Shown here: one piece after another, positions 1 through 5,545 of the stretch
How the letters are laid out: every line of letters starts with the position of its first letter
How positions within the stretch are numbered: the first letter of the stretch is position 1
NCBI GenBank assembly: GCA_002482435.1
Contig: DLFZ01000211.1
Span: 1 to 11,087, forward strand
Direction: 5' to 3'
Length of the DNA: 11,087 nucleotides
DNA from: Christensenella sp. UBA7707
GTDB lineage: Bacteria; Bacillota; Clostridia; Christensenellales; CAG-138
Translations under genes and position numbers: made by a program
Notes under the pieces: generated by a model
Told to the model about the DNA's origin: nothing
Database searches by the model: none
Seen by the model: only the letters and a program-made list of their open reading frames with translations

Positions 1-7
1 ACAAAGA

Positions 8-36
8 TTGACATCAATCGGCGGGTTCAGTATACT
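8..36 (+). promoter_or_regulatory. Sigma-A-type promoter of the Amt-kinase gene
   Basis: The sequence shows a perfect -35 hexamer TTGACA at 8-13, a 17-base spacer, and a good -10 hexamer TATACT at 31-36. Spacing is optimal for the housekeeping sigma factor. Transcription would start near 43, leaving a leader of about 95 bases before the GTG start at 139. The -10 lies inside the first copy of a 19-bp direct repeat, so a protein binding the repeats would interfere with or assist polymerase here. Promoter function is inferred from hexamer match and spacing. Confidence 0.75.
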
Positions 37-55
37 ATCGGCGAGTTCAGTATAC
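17..55. repeat. 19-bp tandem direct repeat overlapping the promoter
   Basis: ATCGGCGGGTTCAGTATAC at 17-35 recurs at 37-55 with a single change (GGCGGG to GGCGAG). The period is 20 bp, about two helical turns, so a protein bound to both copies would sit on the same DNA face. Copy 1 covers most of the promoter spacer and the -10; copy 2 covers the predicted start point. Such placement fits an operator pair, for example for the response regulator encoded downstream or a repressor. The binding protein is unknown. Confidence 0.7.
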
Positions 56-72
56 AAAAAGAAATATTCAGG

Positions 73-110
73 CGGTTTCTCTATAAAACCGGGCGTACGG
101 GTTTAGAAAC
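73..110 (+). promoter_or_regulatory. Leader with two mutually exclusive hairpins
   Basis: In the predicted leader of the sensor gene, CGGTTT (73-78) can pair with AAACCG (86-91) around a 7-base loop. Alternatively AAACC (86-90) pairs with GGTTT (100-104), extended by GTTTCT (75-80) with AGAAAC (105-110), giving an 11-bp stem with one 5-base bulge (81-85). The two folds share bases 75-91 and cannot coexist. There is no T-tract, so neither is a classical terminator. Both end about 15 bases before the weak ribosome binding site. Regulatory meaning is speculative. Confidence 0.35.
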
Positions 111-138
111 GTTTGCACAAAAAAGCGGGTGAACAGCG

Positions 139-2064
139 GTGGATAGCATCAATGAAGTCAATCACCTTTGGTTATTGATCTGCACTTGCTTTGTGTTCTT
201 TATGCAAGCGGGGTTTGTTTGCTATGAAGTCGGGTTTGTACAGCCGAAAAATGTGATTAGCGTGGCGATGGAAAACATCGTCGCTTTTGTTACCGCCTCG
301 CTGGCGTTTTATATGGTCGGGTTCTCCTTCATGTTCGGCAGAAGCCTCTTCGGACTGATCGGCACCGGGCACTTTTTGCTTATGGATTTGGATGGCGGCT
401 ACGATTTTATTTTCGTACTGTACCAAATGATGTTTGCGGCAACCTCCGTAACGATTTTTTCGGGCAGCATGTCGGAACGCACGGGGCTTAAATCGCTCGT
501 GATTGCCGCCGTCGCTGTGGGCGCGGTGATTTACCCGGTCTTCGGGCATTGGGCGTGGGGCGGAATTTATTCTTCCCAACAAACGTTCCTTTCACGGCTC
601 GGTTATATGGATTATGCGGGCGCGACCGTCGTGCACGCTACCGCGGGCTGGGTGGCGCTGGCGGGTATCATCGCCGTAGGCCCGCGCAAGGGCAGGTGGG
701 ATGAGCATGGTCGGCCGAGGCGGCTTGGGCGTTCCAACATCCCGTTCGCCACGGTCGGGATGTTTATCCTCTGGTTTGCGTGGTTTGGCTTCAATGGCGG
801 CAATTTGCTCAAATTCGACGATCGCATCGGCGTGATCCTCATCAACACCAACCTTGCGGCGTGTGCGGGTGTGGTGGGTGCGGTAGCCGTCACCTTTTTG
901 CTGGCAAAAGACCAAAGTCTGATGGAGGCGATCTTCAACGGCGCGCTGGGAGGGCTTGTGGCAATTACCGCGGGTTCGGATATGCTCGACCCGGGTAGGT
1001 CCATTTTGGTTGGGCTTGTCGCGGGCGCGGTGGTTACGCTTGGAAGCCTGCTTCTTCTTCGGCTGCACATCGACGATGCCGTTAACGCCGTGCCGATTCA
1101 CGCCTTCGGCGGGGTCTGCGGGGCGCTGATGTGCGTGCTTCTCGCCCCGCAGGAGGCATTGCGGCTTTCTTCACGCTTGGCGCAGCTTGGCGTGCAGATG
1201 CTTGGCGTGCTACTGAACTTCGTGTGGTCGTTCGGAACGGCCACCTTGCTGTTTCAGATCATCAAAAGAACCGCGGGACTTCGCGTTTCCGAACAGGAAG
1301 AGAAGAAAGGCCTCAACATCGTGGAGTTTTCCGACGTCTACTCTTGGATGCATTACTTAAAGGAAGAGAACTACGAAAACCTGACGCAGGACCTTTCGGA
1401 GACGATTCGGGAGCAAAACGCCATGCTGCGGCGGCAATCGGATATGCTTGTGGTAACGCAGGAAAAGGAGCGCGAGAAAATCGCGCGCGATCTACACGAC
1501 GGCGTAGGGCAATCGCTGGTTGCGCTCAAAATAAACCTCGGCTTGCTTCAAAATCGCATACGTGATGAAAAGCTCCGCGAGCAGACCGGGAAAATCATCA
1601 GGCATATGGAAGGTACCATTGCGGAGACGCGCGATGTGATCCGCAACCTGCGGCCGGTGGGGCTTGAAAAGGACGGGCTTGCGCAGGGCATATATGACCT
1701 GTGCGGCAGGCTTAGGGAGCTCAGCGGCATCAACATTCGGTGTAACGTGTCGGGCGGCCTTCCGCCGTGGAATGAGACGGAAGAAATCAACATCTACCGC
1801 ATCGTGCAGGAATGCCTTACAAATATCCTGAAGCATTCGGGTGCGAGCGAAGCCGAGGTGGCGCTGCTGCGGCTTAGCGACAGGCTTGCACTTCTGCGCA
1901 TCGCCGACAACGGCGCGGGCTTCGACCGGTCGCAGGATCAAGCGGGATTTGGGCTTACGACCATACGCGAACGTGCGGATATGCTCGGCGCAAAACTTCT
2001 GGTGGAGAGCGAAAAGGGAAAAGGGACCAGAATTCTTTTGGAGGTTCCCTGTGAAAACGATTGA
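139..2064 (+). CDS. Amt ammonium-transporter domain fused to a NarL/DesK-type sensor histidine kinase
   Basis: Probable ammonium-sensing membrane histidine kinase of 641 residues. Residues about 8-380 form a complete Amt fold: an N-terminal MQAGF..YE.GFVQPKN stretch, Phe-gate residues F99 and F218, ammonium-site D158, and the pore twin histidines H166 and H321. After the usual Amt C-terminal start (LRVSEQEEKKGLN, 381-393), a charged, helix-prone linker (about 394-440) leads straight into a HisKA_3 domain with phosphoacceptor H453 in ARDLHDGVGQ. A HATPase domain follows, with N-box N562, G1 box DNGAGFD (590-596) and G2 box GFGL (603-606). All catalytic motifs look intact. There is no PAS, GAF or HAMP domain, so the Amt domain is the only visible sensor. 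The start is GTG; an in-frame TGA at 130-132 excludes anything further upstream, and GGGTGA (127-132) is a modest ribosome site. The Ser that follows FN.G in AmtB-type transporters (S219) is N222 here. Amt-kinase fusions are known (Ks-Amt5 of Kuenenia). Whether this one still transports ammonium is unknown. Confidence 0.93.
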   Translation: MDSINEVNHLWLLICTCFVFFMQAGFVCYEVGFVQPKNVISVAMENIVAFVTASLAFYMVGFSFMFGRSLFGLIGTGHFLLMDLDGGYDFIFVLYQMMFAATSVTIFSGSMSERTGLKSLVIAAVAVGAVIYPVFGHWAWGGIYSSQQTFLSRLGYMDYAGATVVHATAGWVALAGIIAVGPRKGRWDEHGRPRRLGRSNIPFATVGMFILWFAWFGFNGGNLLKFDDRIGVILINTNLAACAGVVGAVAVTFLLAKDQSLMEAIFNGALGGLVAITAGSDMLDPGRSILVGLVAGAVVTLGSLLLLRLHIDDAVNAVPIHAFGGVCGALMCVLLAPQEALRLSSRLAQLGVQMLGVLLNFVWSFGTATLLFQIIKRTAGLRVSEQEEKKGLNIVEFSDVYSWMHYLKEENYENLTQDLSETIREQNAMLRRQSDMLVVTQEKEREKIARDLHDGVGQSLVALKINLGLLQNRIRDEKLREQTGKIIRHMEGTIAETRDVIRNLRPVGLEKDGLAQGIYDLCGRLRELSGINIRCNVSGGLPPWNETEEINIYRIVQECLTNILKHSGASEAEVALLRLSDRLALLRIADNGAGFDRSQDQAGFGLTTIRERADMLGAKLLVESEKGKGTRILLEVPCEND

Positions 2065-2701
2065 TGTGTTTTTGGCGGACGATCACCAGATCCTTCGCGA
2101 ATCCCTTGTGATATTGCTCTCGCAGCGCGAAGGAATCCGCGTGGTGGGGGAGGCGGCCGACGGCAGGGAAGCTTTTGAAAAAATCATGCTGCTTCGCCCG
2201 TCTATCGCCGTGCTTGACATTTCCATTCCGAGGCTCAACGGCATCGAATTGGCCGCGAAGCTCGCGCAGGAGGCGCCGCAAATCAAAACCGTGGTGCTCA
2301 CCATGCACAAATCCGAGGAGTTTGTTATGCGCGCGCTCTGCGCGGGGGTGAGAGGATATGTTCTTAAGGACAACGCCCTTGAGGAACTGATCGCCTGTAT
2401 CGAGGCAGTGGAGCGGGGGGAGATGTTTCTCTCAAAGAGCGTCACGCGGCTGGTTGTTGGGGAGCTTGTTAAGGAACGTCGCATCAAGGAAGGCGATCAG
2501 CCGGAATCACTGACCTCGCGGGAGCGCGAAGTTTTGCAGCTCCTTGCGGAGGGCCGGTCAAACAGGGACATTTCCGAAACGCTTACCCTGAGCGTAAAAA
2601 CCGTGGAAACGCACCGCGCCAACATCATGCGAAAGCTGGGACTTAAAAACATAGCCGATCTCGTTCTTTACGCGGTGCGCAACCATATCATCGAGCCGTA
2701 G
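2051..2701 (+). CDS. NarL/LuxR-family response regulator, partner of the Amt-kinase
   Basis: DNA-binding response regulator of 216 residues. The receiver domain (about 3-120) has the acidic pair D10/D11, phosphoacceptor D56 (VLDISIP), T84 and K106 (GYVLKD), so all phosphorylation residues are present. The C-terminal LuxR-type helix-turn-helix (153-214) starts SLTSREREVLQLLAEG and contains the typical TVETHRANIMRKL recognition segment. The start chosen is GTG at 2051, behind a strong GGAGGT at 2040-2045; a longer frame reading upstream to 1841 lies inside the kinase gene and lacks receiver homology. The gene overlaps the kinase by 14 bases, implying translational coupling and a cognate HisKA_3/NarL-type pair. 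Its targets are not shown by the sequence. The downstream amt gene and the repeats at the sensor promoter are the obvious candidates. Confidence 0.95.
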   Translation: MKTIDVFLADDHQILRESLVILLSQREGIRVVGEAADGREAFEKIMLLRPSIAVLDISIPRLNGIELAAKLAQEAPQIKTVVLTMHKSEEFVMRALCAGVRGYVLKDNALEELIACIEAVERGEMFLSKSVTRLVVGELVKERRIKEGDQPESLTSREREVLQLLAEGRSNRDISETLTLSVKTVETHRANIMRKLGLKNIADLVLYAVRNHIIEP

Positions 2702-2704
2702 CCG

Positions 2705-2725
2705 CCCGCGCGCGTGACGCGCGGG
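2705..2725 (+). other. GC-rich perfect hairpin after the response regulator
   Basis: CCCGCGCG (2705-2712) and CGCGCGGG (2718-2725) form a perfect 8-bp stem with loop CGTGA, starting four bases after the regulator stop codon. It is followed by AAAGA rather than a T-tract, so it is not a typical intrinsic terminator. It could stabilise the 3' end of the sensor-regulator message or partly separate it from amt. That role is inference. Confidence 0.5.
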
Positions 2726-2729
2726 AAAG

Positions 2730-2777
2730 ATACAGGTTTTCCCGAGGCACAATCAGTGGTTCCCTGTATGGTTTTTT
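2730..2777 (+). terminator. Possible weak terminator or leader stem before amt
   Basis: ATACAGG (2730-2736) pairs perfectly with CCTGTAT (2763-2769) around a 26-base loop, followed by GG and six T (2772-2777). The T-run favours termination, but the loop is long and the stem short. TGGTTCCC occurs at 2757-2764 and again at 2783-2790, a 26-bp offset, which might be a pair of protein sites ahead of amt. No convincing -35/-10 pair for amt was found; TATCAT at 2793-2798 is the only -10-like hexamer and lacks a properly spaced -35. Confidence 0.3.
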
Positions 2778-2857
2778 CGACATGGTTCCCCCTATCATTA
2801 ACGTAATGCGGGTGTGACCTTTGAAAAAGGGGTACGCCTGCCGGAAGGGGGAGAAAG

Positions 2858-4102
2858 ATGAATTCGGGAGATACCGCATTTGTATTGCTCTGTGCAGCCA
2901 TGGTATGTTTCATGACGCCGGGGCTCGCTTTTTTTTACGGCGGCCTCGTGCGTAAGCAGCATGTGCTTACCATCATGATGCAAAACTTCATTTCCATGGG
3001 CGTGGTAACGGTGATTTGGTTTGTTTGCGGCTTTTCGCTGGCCTTCGGATCGGATGTGCACGGCATCATCGGCAACTTGCAGTATGCATTTTTAAACGGC
3101 GTGGGGATGCAGCCGAGCAACCTCTACGGGCAAACGATCCCGTTCCTCGCGTTTTTCGCGTTTCAGCTCATGTTCGCCATCATCACGCCCGCGCTCATTA
3201 CCGGCGCTTTTGCCGACAGGATGAGCTTCAAAGGGTATTTGCTCTTCGTGGCCTTGTGGAGCATTGCCGTCTATATCCCCATCGCCCATTGGGTGTGGGG
3301 CGGTGGTTTCTTACAGCAGATGGGCGTCGTCGATTTTGCGGGCGGGCTTGTGGTGCATGAAAGCGCCGGAATCGCCGCGCTGGCGTCCGCCATTTTTATC
3401 GGGAAGCGGCATATCGCACCCGGGGAAAGCACGTCGCCGCACAATGTTACCTATGTTGCCCTTGGCACCGGCATTTTGTGGTTCGGGTGGTTTGCGTTCA
3501 ACGGCGGCAGCGCGCTCGCCGCGAATGCCGTGGCCGCCGTCGCGGTTGTAAACACCGGTGTCGCGGGGGCGAGCGCAATGCTTGCATGGCTCTGCCTTGG
3601 CTGGCTGTCCGAAAAGAAACCAAGCTTTACCGGCAGCCTGGTCGGAGCTATCGTGGGTATGGCCGCGGTTACGCCGGGTTCGGGGTTTGTACAGCCGTGG
3701 GGAGCCTTCCTCATCGGCATCGCGGCTGCCGCCGTAGTTTACACGGTGATTCGGCTGTGGGCTAAAAATGTGATCGACGACGCGCTTGACGTTTTCGGCG
3801 CGCATGGCGTGGGCGGCGTGCTCGGTACGCTTCTTCTCGGCGTGTTTGCCGTAAAGGGCGTGGGCGGCGTAGCCGGGTTGGTAGACGGCAATACGACGCA
3901 GTTTTTCATTCAGCTTGGGGCGGTGGCGATTGTTGGCGCGTATGCCTTCGGCGTAACGTTCCTGTTGCTTAAGTTGATCAACCGCTTCGTGCCGTTGAGG
4001 GTGCCGGAAGCTGAAGAGCGCAAGGGCTTGGACGCATACCTCCACGGGGAGAGTGCCTATGAATTTTCGGAAACCGTTGTGGAGCCTACTTTGGAAGCCT
4101 GA
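2858..4102 (+). CDS. amt: Amt/MEP ammonium transporter
   Basis: Ammonium channel/transporter of 414 residues, normal Amt length, predicted to have 11 membrane helices and act as a trimer in the plasma membrane. Diagnostic features are MTPGLAFFYGGLVR near the N-terminus, FQLMFAIITPALITGA with the outer Phe gate, IAHWVWGGG, D159 and H167 in DFAGGLVVH, WFAFNGGS, and second pore histidine H316 in FGAHGVGG. The cytoplasmic tail (LRVPEAEERKGLDAYLHGESAY) is the conserved Amt C-terminal region. Unlike the sensor gene it keeps the Ser after FNGG. ATG 2858 has a purine-rich site GGGGGAG (2847-2853) four bases upstream. No glnK/PII gene follows, although that is the commonest amt neighbour. The gene lies 156 bp behind the Amt-kinase/regulator pair and ends at a strong terminator. 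It likely imports scarce ammonium, perhaps under control of that pair (inferred). Confidence 0.96.
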   Translation: MNSGDTAFVLLCAAMVCFMTPGLAFFYGGLVRKQHVLTIMMQNFISMGVVTVIWFVCGFSLAFGSDVHGIIGNLQYAFLNGVGMQPSNLYGQTIPFLAFFAFQLMFAIITPALITGAFADRMSFKGYLLFVALWSIAVYIPIAHWVWGGGFLQQMGVVDFAGGLVVHESAGIAALASAIFIGKRHIAPGESTSPHNVTYVALGTGILWFGWFAFNGGSALAANAVAAVAVVNTGVAGASAMLAWLCLGWLSEKKPSFTGSLVGAIVGMAAVTPGSGFVQPWGAFLIGIAAAAVVYTVIRLWAKNVIDDALDVFGAHGVGGVLGTLLLGVFAVKGVGGVAGLVDGNTTQFFIQLGAVAIVGAYAFGVTFLLLKLINRFVPLRVPEAEERKGLDAYLHGESAYEFSETVVEPTLEA

Positions 4103-4131
4103 TCACCAAAGGCACAGGGACCGTTATATAA

Positions 4132-4157
4132 AAAAGCCGCTTAAAAAAGCGGCTTTT
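4132..4157. terminator. Bidirectional intrinsic terminator
   Basis: AAAAGCCGCTT (4132-4142) and AAGCGGCTTTT (4147-4157) form a perfect 11-bp stem with an AAAA loop. On the plus strand the stem ends in TTTT and closes amt, 29 bases after its stop. On the minus strand the T-run is longer (six T and then ATAT) and closes the dapF operon, 27 bases after the small cysteine protein. It separates the two convergent units. Confidence 0.9.
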
Positions 4158-4184
4158 CTCAATTCCAGTAAAATACGCTTTGGC

Positions 4185-4451
4185 TCAGCCCGCGTTTTTC
4201 GCCGCTTCAAGCTCGGCCGAAAGCGCCGTCGCAAGCTGGTCGCTGCAGGAGGTGCTGTTTGCGCCGCAGTGGATGCCGGAAAGAAGGGTAACGAGTTCCT
4301 CCACCGTGCGCCCTTCGCACAGCTTGCCGATGGCCTGCAAATTGCCGCTGCAGCCGCGCTGGTAGGAAAGGTTATAAACGCGGTTGTCGATGATGTCGCA
4401 GTCGATCTGCGTGGAGCAGACGCCCTTGGGGTAAAAAGTGTGGTGTGACAT
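4185..4451 (-). CDS. Small four-cysteine TSCPD-domain protein, TIGR03905-like
   Basis: A protein of 88 residues that matches the pattern of the uncharacterised TIGR03905 family: PKGVCSTQI near the N-terminus (C12), RGCSGNLQAIGKL (C34), GIHCG (C62) and TSCSDQL (C69). C18 and C45 are additional. The family is related to the Cys-rich C-terminal domain of B12-dependent ribonucleotide reductases, and the four conserved cysteines suggest metal (probably zinc) binding; no function is established. The start ATG at 4451 has GGAGGA (4455-4460 on the complement) close upstream. It lies 27 bases behind dapF and is probably co-transcribed with it. The pairing may be operon convenience rather than a lysine-pathway role. 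Confidence 0.85.
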   Translation of the reverse strand: MSHHTFYPKGVCSTQIDCDIIDNRVYNLSYQRGCSGNLQAIGKLCEGRTVEELVTLLSGIHCGANSTSCSDQLATALSAELEAAKNAG

Positions 4452-4478
4452 GGTTCCTCCGTTTGTTGGGTTTGTTTT

Positions 4479-5315
4479 TTAAAAACGTGAAGGGTCGAGT
4501 TCGCCTTCAAATACGAATTGCGCGGAACCTCTCATAAACACGGTGCCGTCGTTTGCCCATTCAATAAAAAGGCTGCCAAGAGCAAGCTGCACTTCAACCG
4601 TTTTTCCCGTAAAGCCCGCCACGGCGCTGCATACCGCCGCGCTTGAGGAGCCGGTGCCGCAGGCGAGCGTTGCGCCGCAGCCGCGCTCCCAGGTGCGAAC
4701 GCGAATGGTTTTTTGATTGAGCACCTGCGTGAAATTCACGTTTGTTTTCCGGGGAAACATTGGGTGCGTTTCGATGATTGGCCCGTATTTTAAAATGTCG
4801 GTCGCATCAAGGTCTTCCACAAACACCACCGTATGCGGCACGCCCAAAAGGATGGTGGAAAAGGTGAATTCGCGGTCGAGCACGCGTATTTTTTGAAGCA
4901 GGCAATCGCCAGCTCCTGTGACGGGGATGTTTTGGCGGGCAAATTCCGGTTTGCCCATACCCACGGTCACGGTTTTTGCGGCACCGTTTTCCACGGTGAG
5001 CGCAACGTCCATGATGCCCGCGAGCGTTTCCACAGAAAAGCGGTTCAACGGCACGATGCCCTTATCGTAAACGTACTTGGCAAAGCAGCGGATGCCGTTG
5101 CCGCACATTTCCGCTTCGCTTCCGTCGCTGTTGAAAATGACCATGCGCGTATCCGCGATTTTTGAGCTGCGCACGAGAATCATCCCGTCGCTACCCACGC
5201 CGGTGCGCCGGTCGCACAGCTTTTTGCTAAGCTCGTTCAGGCCGCTAAGCGCCTCGCCGCGGTCGTCAAACACAACAAAATCATTGCCGAGCCCGTGTGC
5301 CTTGGTAAAACGCAT
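4479..5315 (-). CDS. dapF: Diaminopimelate epimerase DapF
   Basis: Cytoplasmic, cofactor-independent racemase interconverting LL- and meso-diaminopimelate, the next-to-last step to lysine and the source of the meso-DAP cross-linker of peptidoglycan. The 278 residues match the usual DapF length. Seen are the N-terminal F.K.HGLGNDF signature (3-13), the catalytic cysteine C71 in MCGNGIRC, and the second catalytic cysteine C219 in the signature ERGCGATLACGTG, including its conserved Glu E210. The start is ATG at 5315, giving MRFTKAHG. An in-frame TTG six codons upstream (5333) overlaps the strong site GGGGGAGG that serves this ATG, so the longer form is rejected. It is the first gene of a two-gene minus-strand operon. 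C213 beside the active site is common in the family. The identification is secure. Confidence 0.97.
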   Translation of the reverse strand: MRFTKAHGLGNDFVVFDDRGEALSGLNELSKKLCDRRTGVGSDGMILVRSSKIADTRMVIFNSDGSEAEMCGNGIRCFAKYVYDKGIVPLNRFSVETLAGIMDVALTVENGAAKTVTVGMGKPEFARQNIPVTGAGDCLLQKIRVLDREFTFSTILLGVPHTVVFVEDLDATDILKYGPIIETHPMFPRKTNVNFTQVLNQKTIRVRTWERGCGATLACGTGSSSAAVCSAVAGFTGKTVEVQLALGSLFIEWANDGTVFMRGSAQFVFEGELDPSRF

Positions 5316-5353
5316 AAAAAGCACCTCCCCCAAGGTTTCGTTTGGTTCTGTAC

Positions 5354-5382
5354 ATTATACTATGTGCAAAGCCTCGAAGCAA
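5354..5382 (-). promoter_or_regulatory. Promoter of the dapF operon
   Basis: Read on the minus strand, TTGCTT (complement of 5377-5382), a 17-base spacer and a perfect TATAAT (complement of 5354-5359) form a sigma-A-type promoter pointing at dapF. The leader would be about 30 bases and would include the strong ribosome site. The -10 is consensus and the -35 is half-matched. Confidence 0.65.
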
Positions 5383-5415
5383 TCGGCTTTGTCGGCGCTC
5401 GTTTACATGAAATTC

Positions 5416-5430
5416 ACAGGAAATTCCTGT
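5416..5430. promoter_or_regulatory. 15-bp palindrome, candidate operator
   Basis: ACAGGAA (5416-5422), one central A, then TTCCTGT (5424-5430): a perfect 7-bp inverted repeat with a single-base centre, a shape typical of dimeric regulator sites rather than RNA hairpins. It lies in the divergent dapF/lipid-kinase region, about 34 bp upstream of the dapF -35 and overlapping a candidate -35 for the kinase operon. The binding protein is not identifiable from the sequence. Confidence 0.45.
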
Positions 5431-5456
5431 ACAATTCAAGCGTTTTGGATTATCAT
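5428..5456 (+). promoter_or_regulatory. Candidate promoter of the lipid-kinase operon
   Basis: TGTACA (5428-5433, four of six -35 matches), 17 bases, then TATCAT (5451-5456). Direction and distance (about 80 bases of leader) suit the kinase gene starting at 5546. TATACC at 5465-5470 is an alternative -10. This is a weak match, preferred only for its spacing and position. Confidence 0.35.
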
Positions 5457-5512
5457 AAAACTGCTATACCCAATGCGACAACGCAAGGATTTGCCTCGGG
5501 TTTTGTCTGATT

Positions 5513-5528
5513 ACGCCTAAAAAGGCGT
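5513..5528 (+). other. Small leader hairpin before the first lipid kinase
   Basis: ACGCCT (5513-5518), loop AAAA, AGGCGT (5523-5528): a perfect 6-bp stem directly upstream of the purine-rich ribosome site GGGGGAAGGGGA (5529-5540). No T-run follows, so it is not a terminator. It could mask or present the ribosome site, which is speculative. Confidence 0.3.
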
Positions 5529-5545
5529 GGGGGAAGGGGAAGCGC

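Noticed and set aside
1..110. CRISPR-like array at the window start
   Set aside because: Only two copies with effectively no spacer; the arrangement over a promoter fits an operator pair instead.
592..1101. Minus-strand open frame opposite the Amt sensor domain
   Set aside because: Shadow of the sensor reading frame; its composition is typical of a wrong-strand translation.
1841..2050. Upstream extension of the response-regulator frame
   Set aside because: It reads through the kinase ATPase domain in another frame and gives no receiver-like sequence; the GTG at 2051 has a strong ribosome site.
2688..2783. Antisense 31-codon frame starting MSKKPYREPLIVP with GGGGGAACC just before its ATG
   Set aside because: It overlaps the 3' end of the response regulator and the GC hairpin, has a low-complexity basic tail and resembles no family known to me; a chance frame is more likely.
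2730..2857. ANTAR-type or riboswitch-like nitrogen leader ahead of amt
   Set aside because: No tandem hexaloop hairpins and no recognisable glnA-type RNA motif could be seen; only simple stems are present.
3311..4045. Long minus-strand open frame opposite amt
   Set aside because: It is His/Arg-rich shadow translation of a GC-rich gene, with no family resemblance and no ribosome site.
5316..5333. Six-codon TTG-started extension of dapF
   Set aside because: It overlaps the ribosome site for the ATG at 5315, and the DapF signature begins directly after that ATG.
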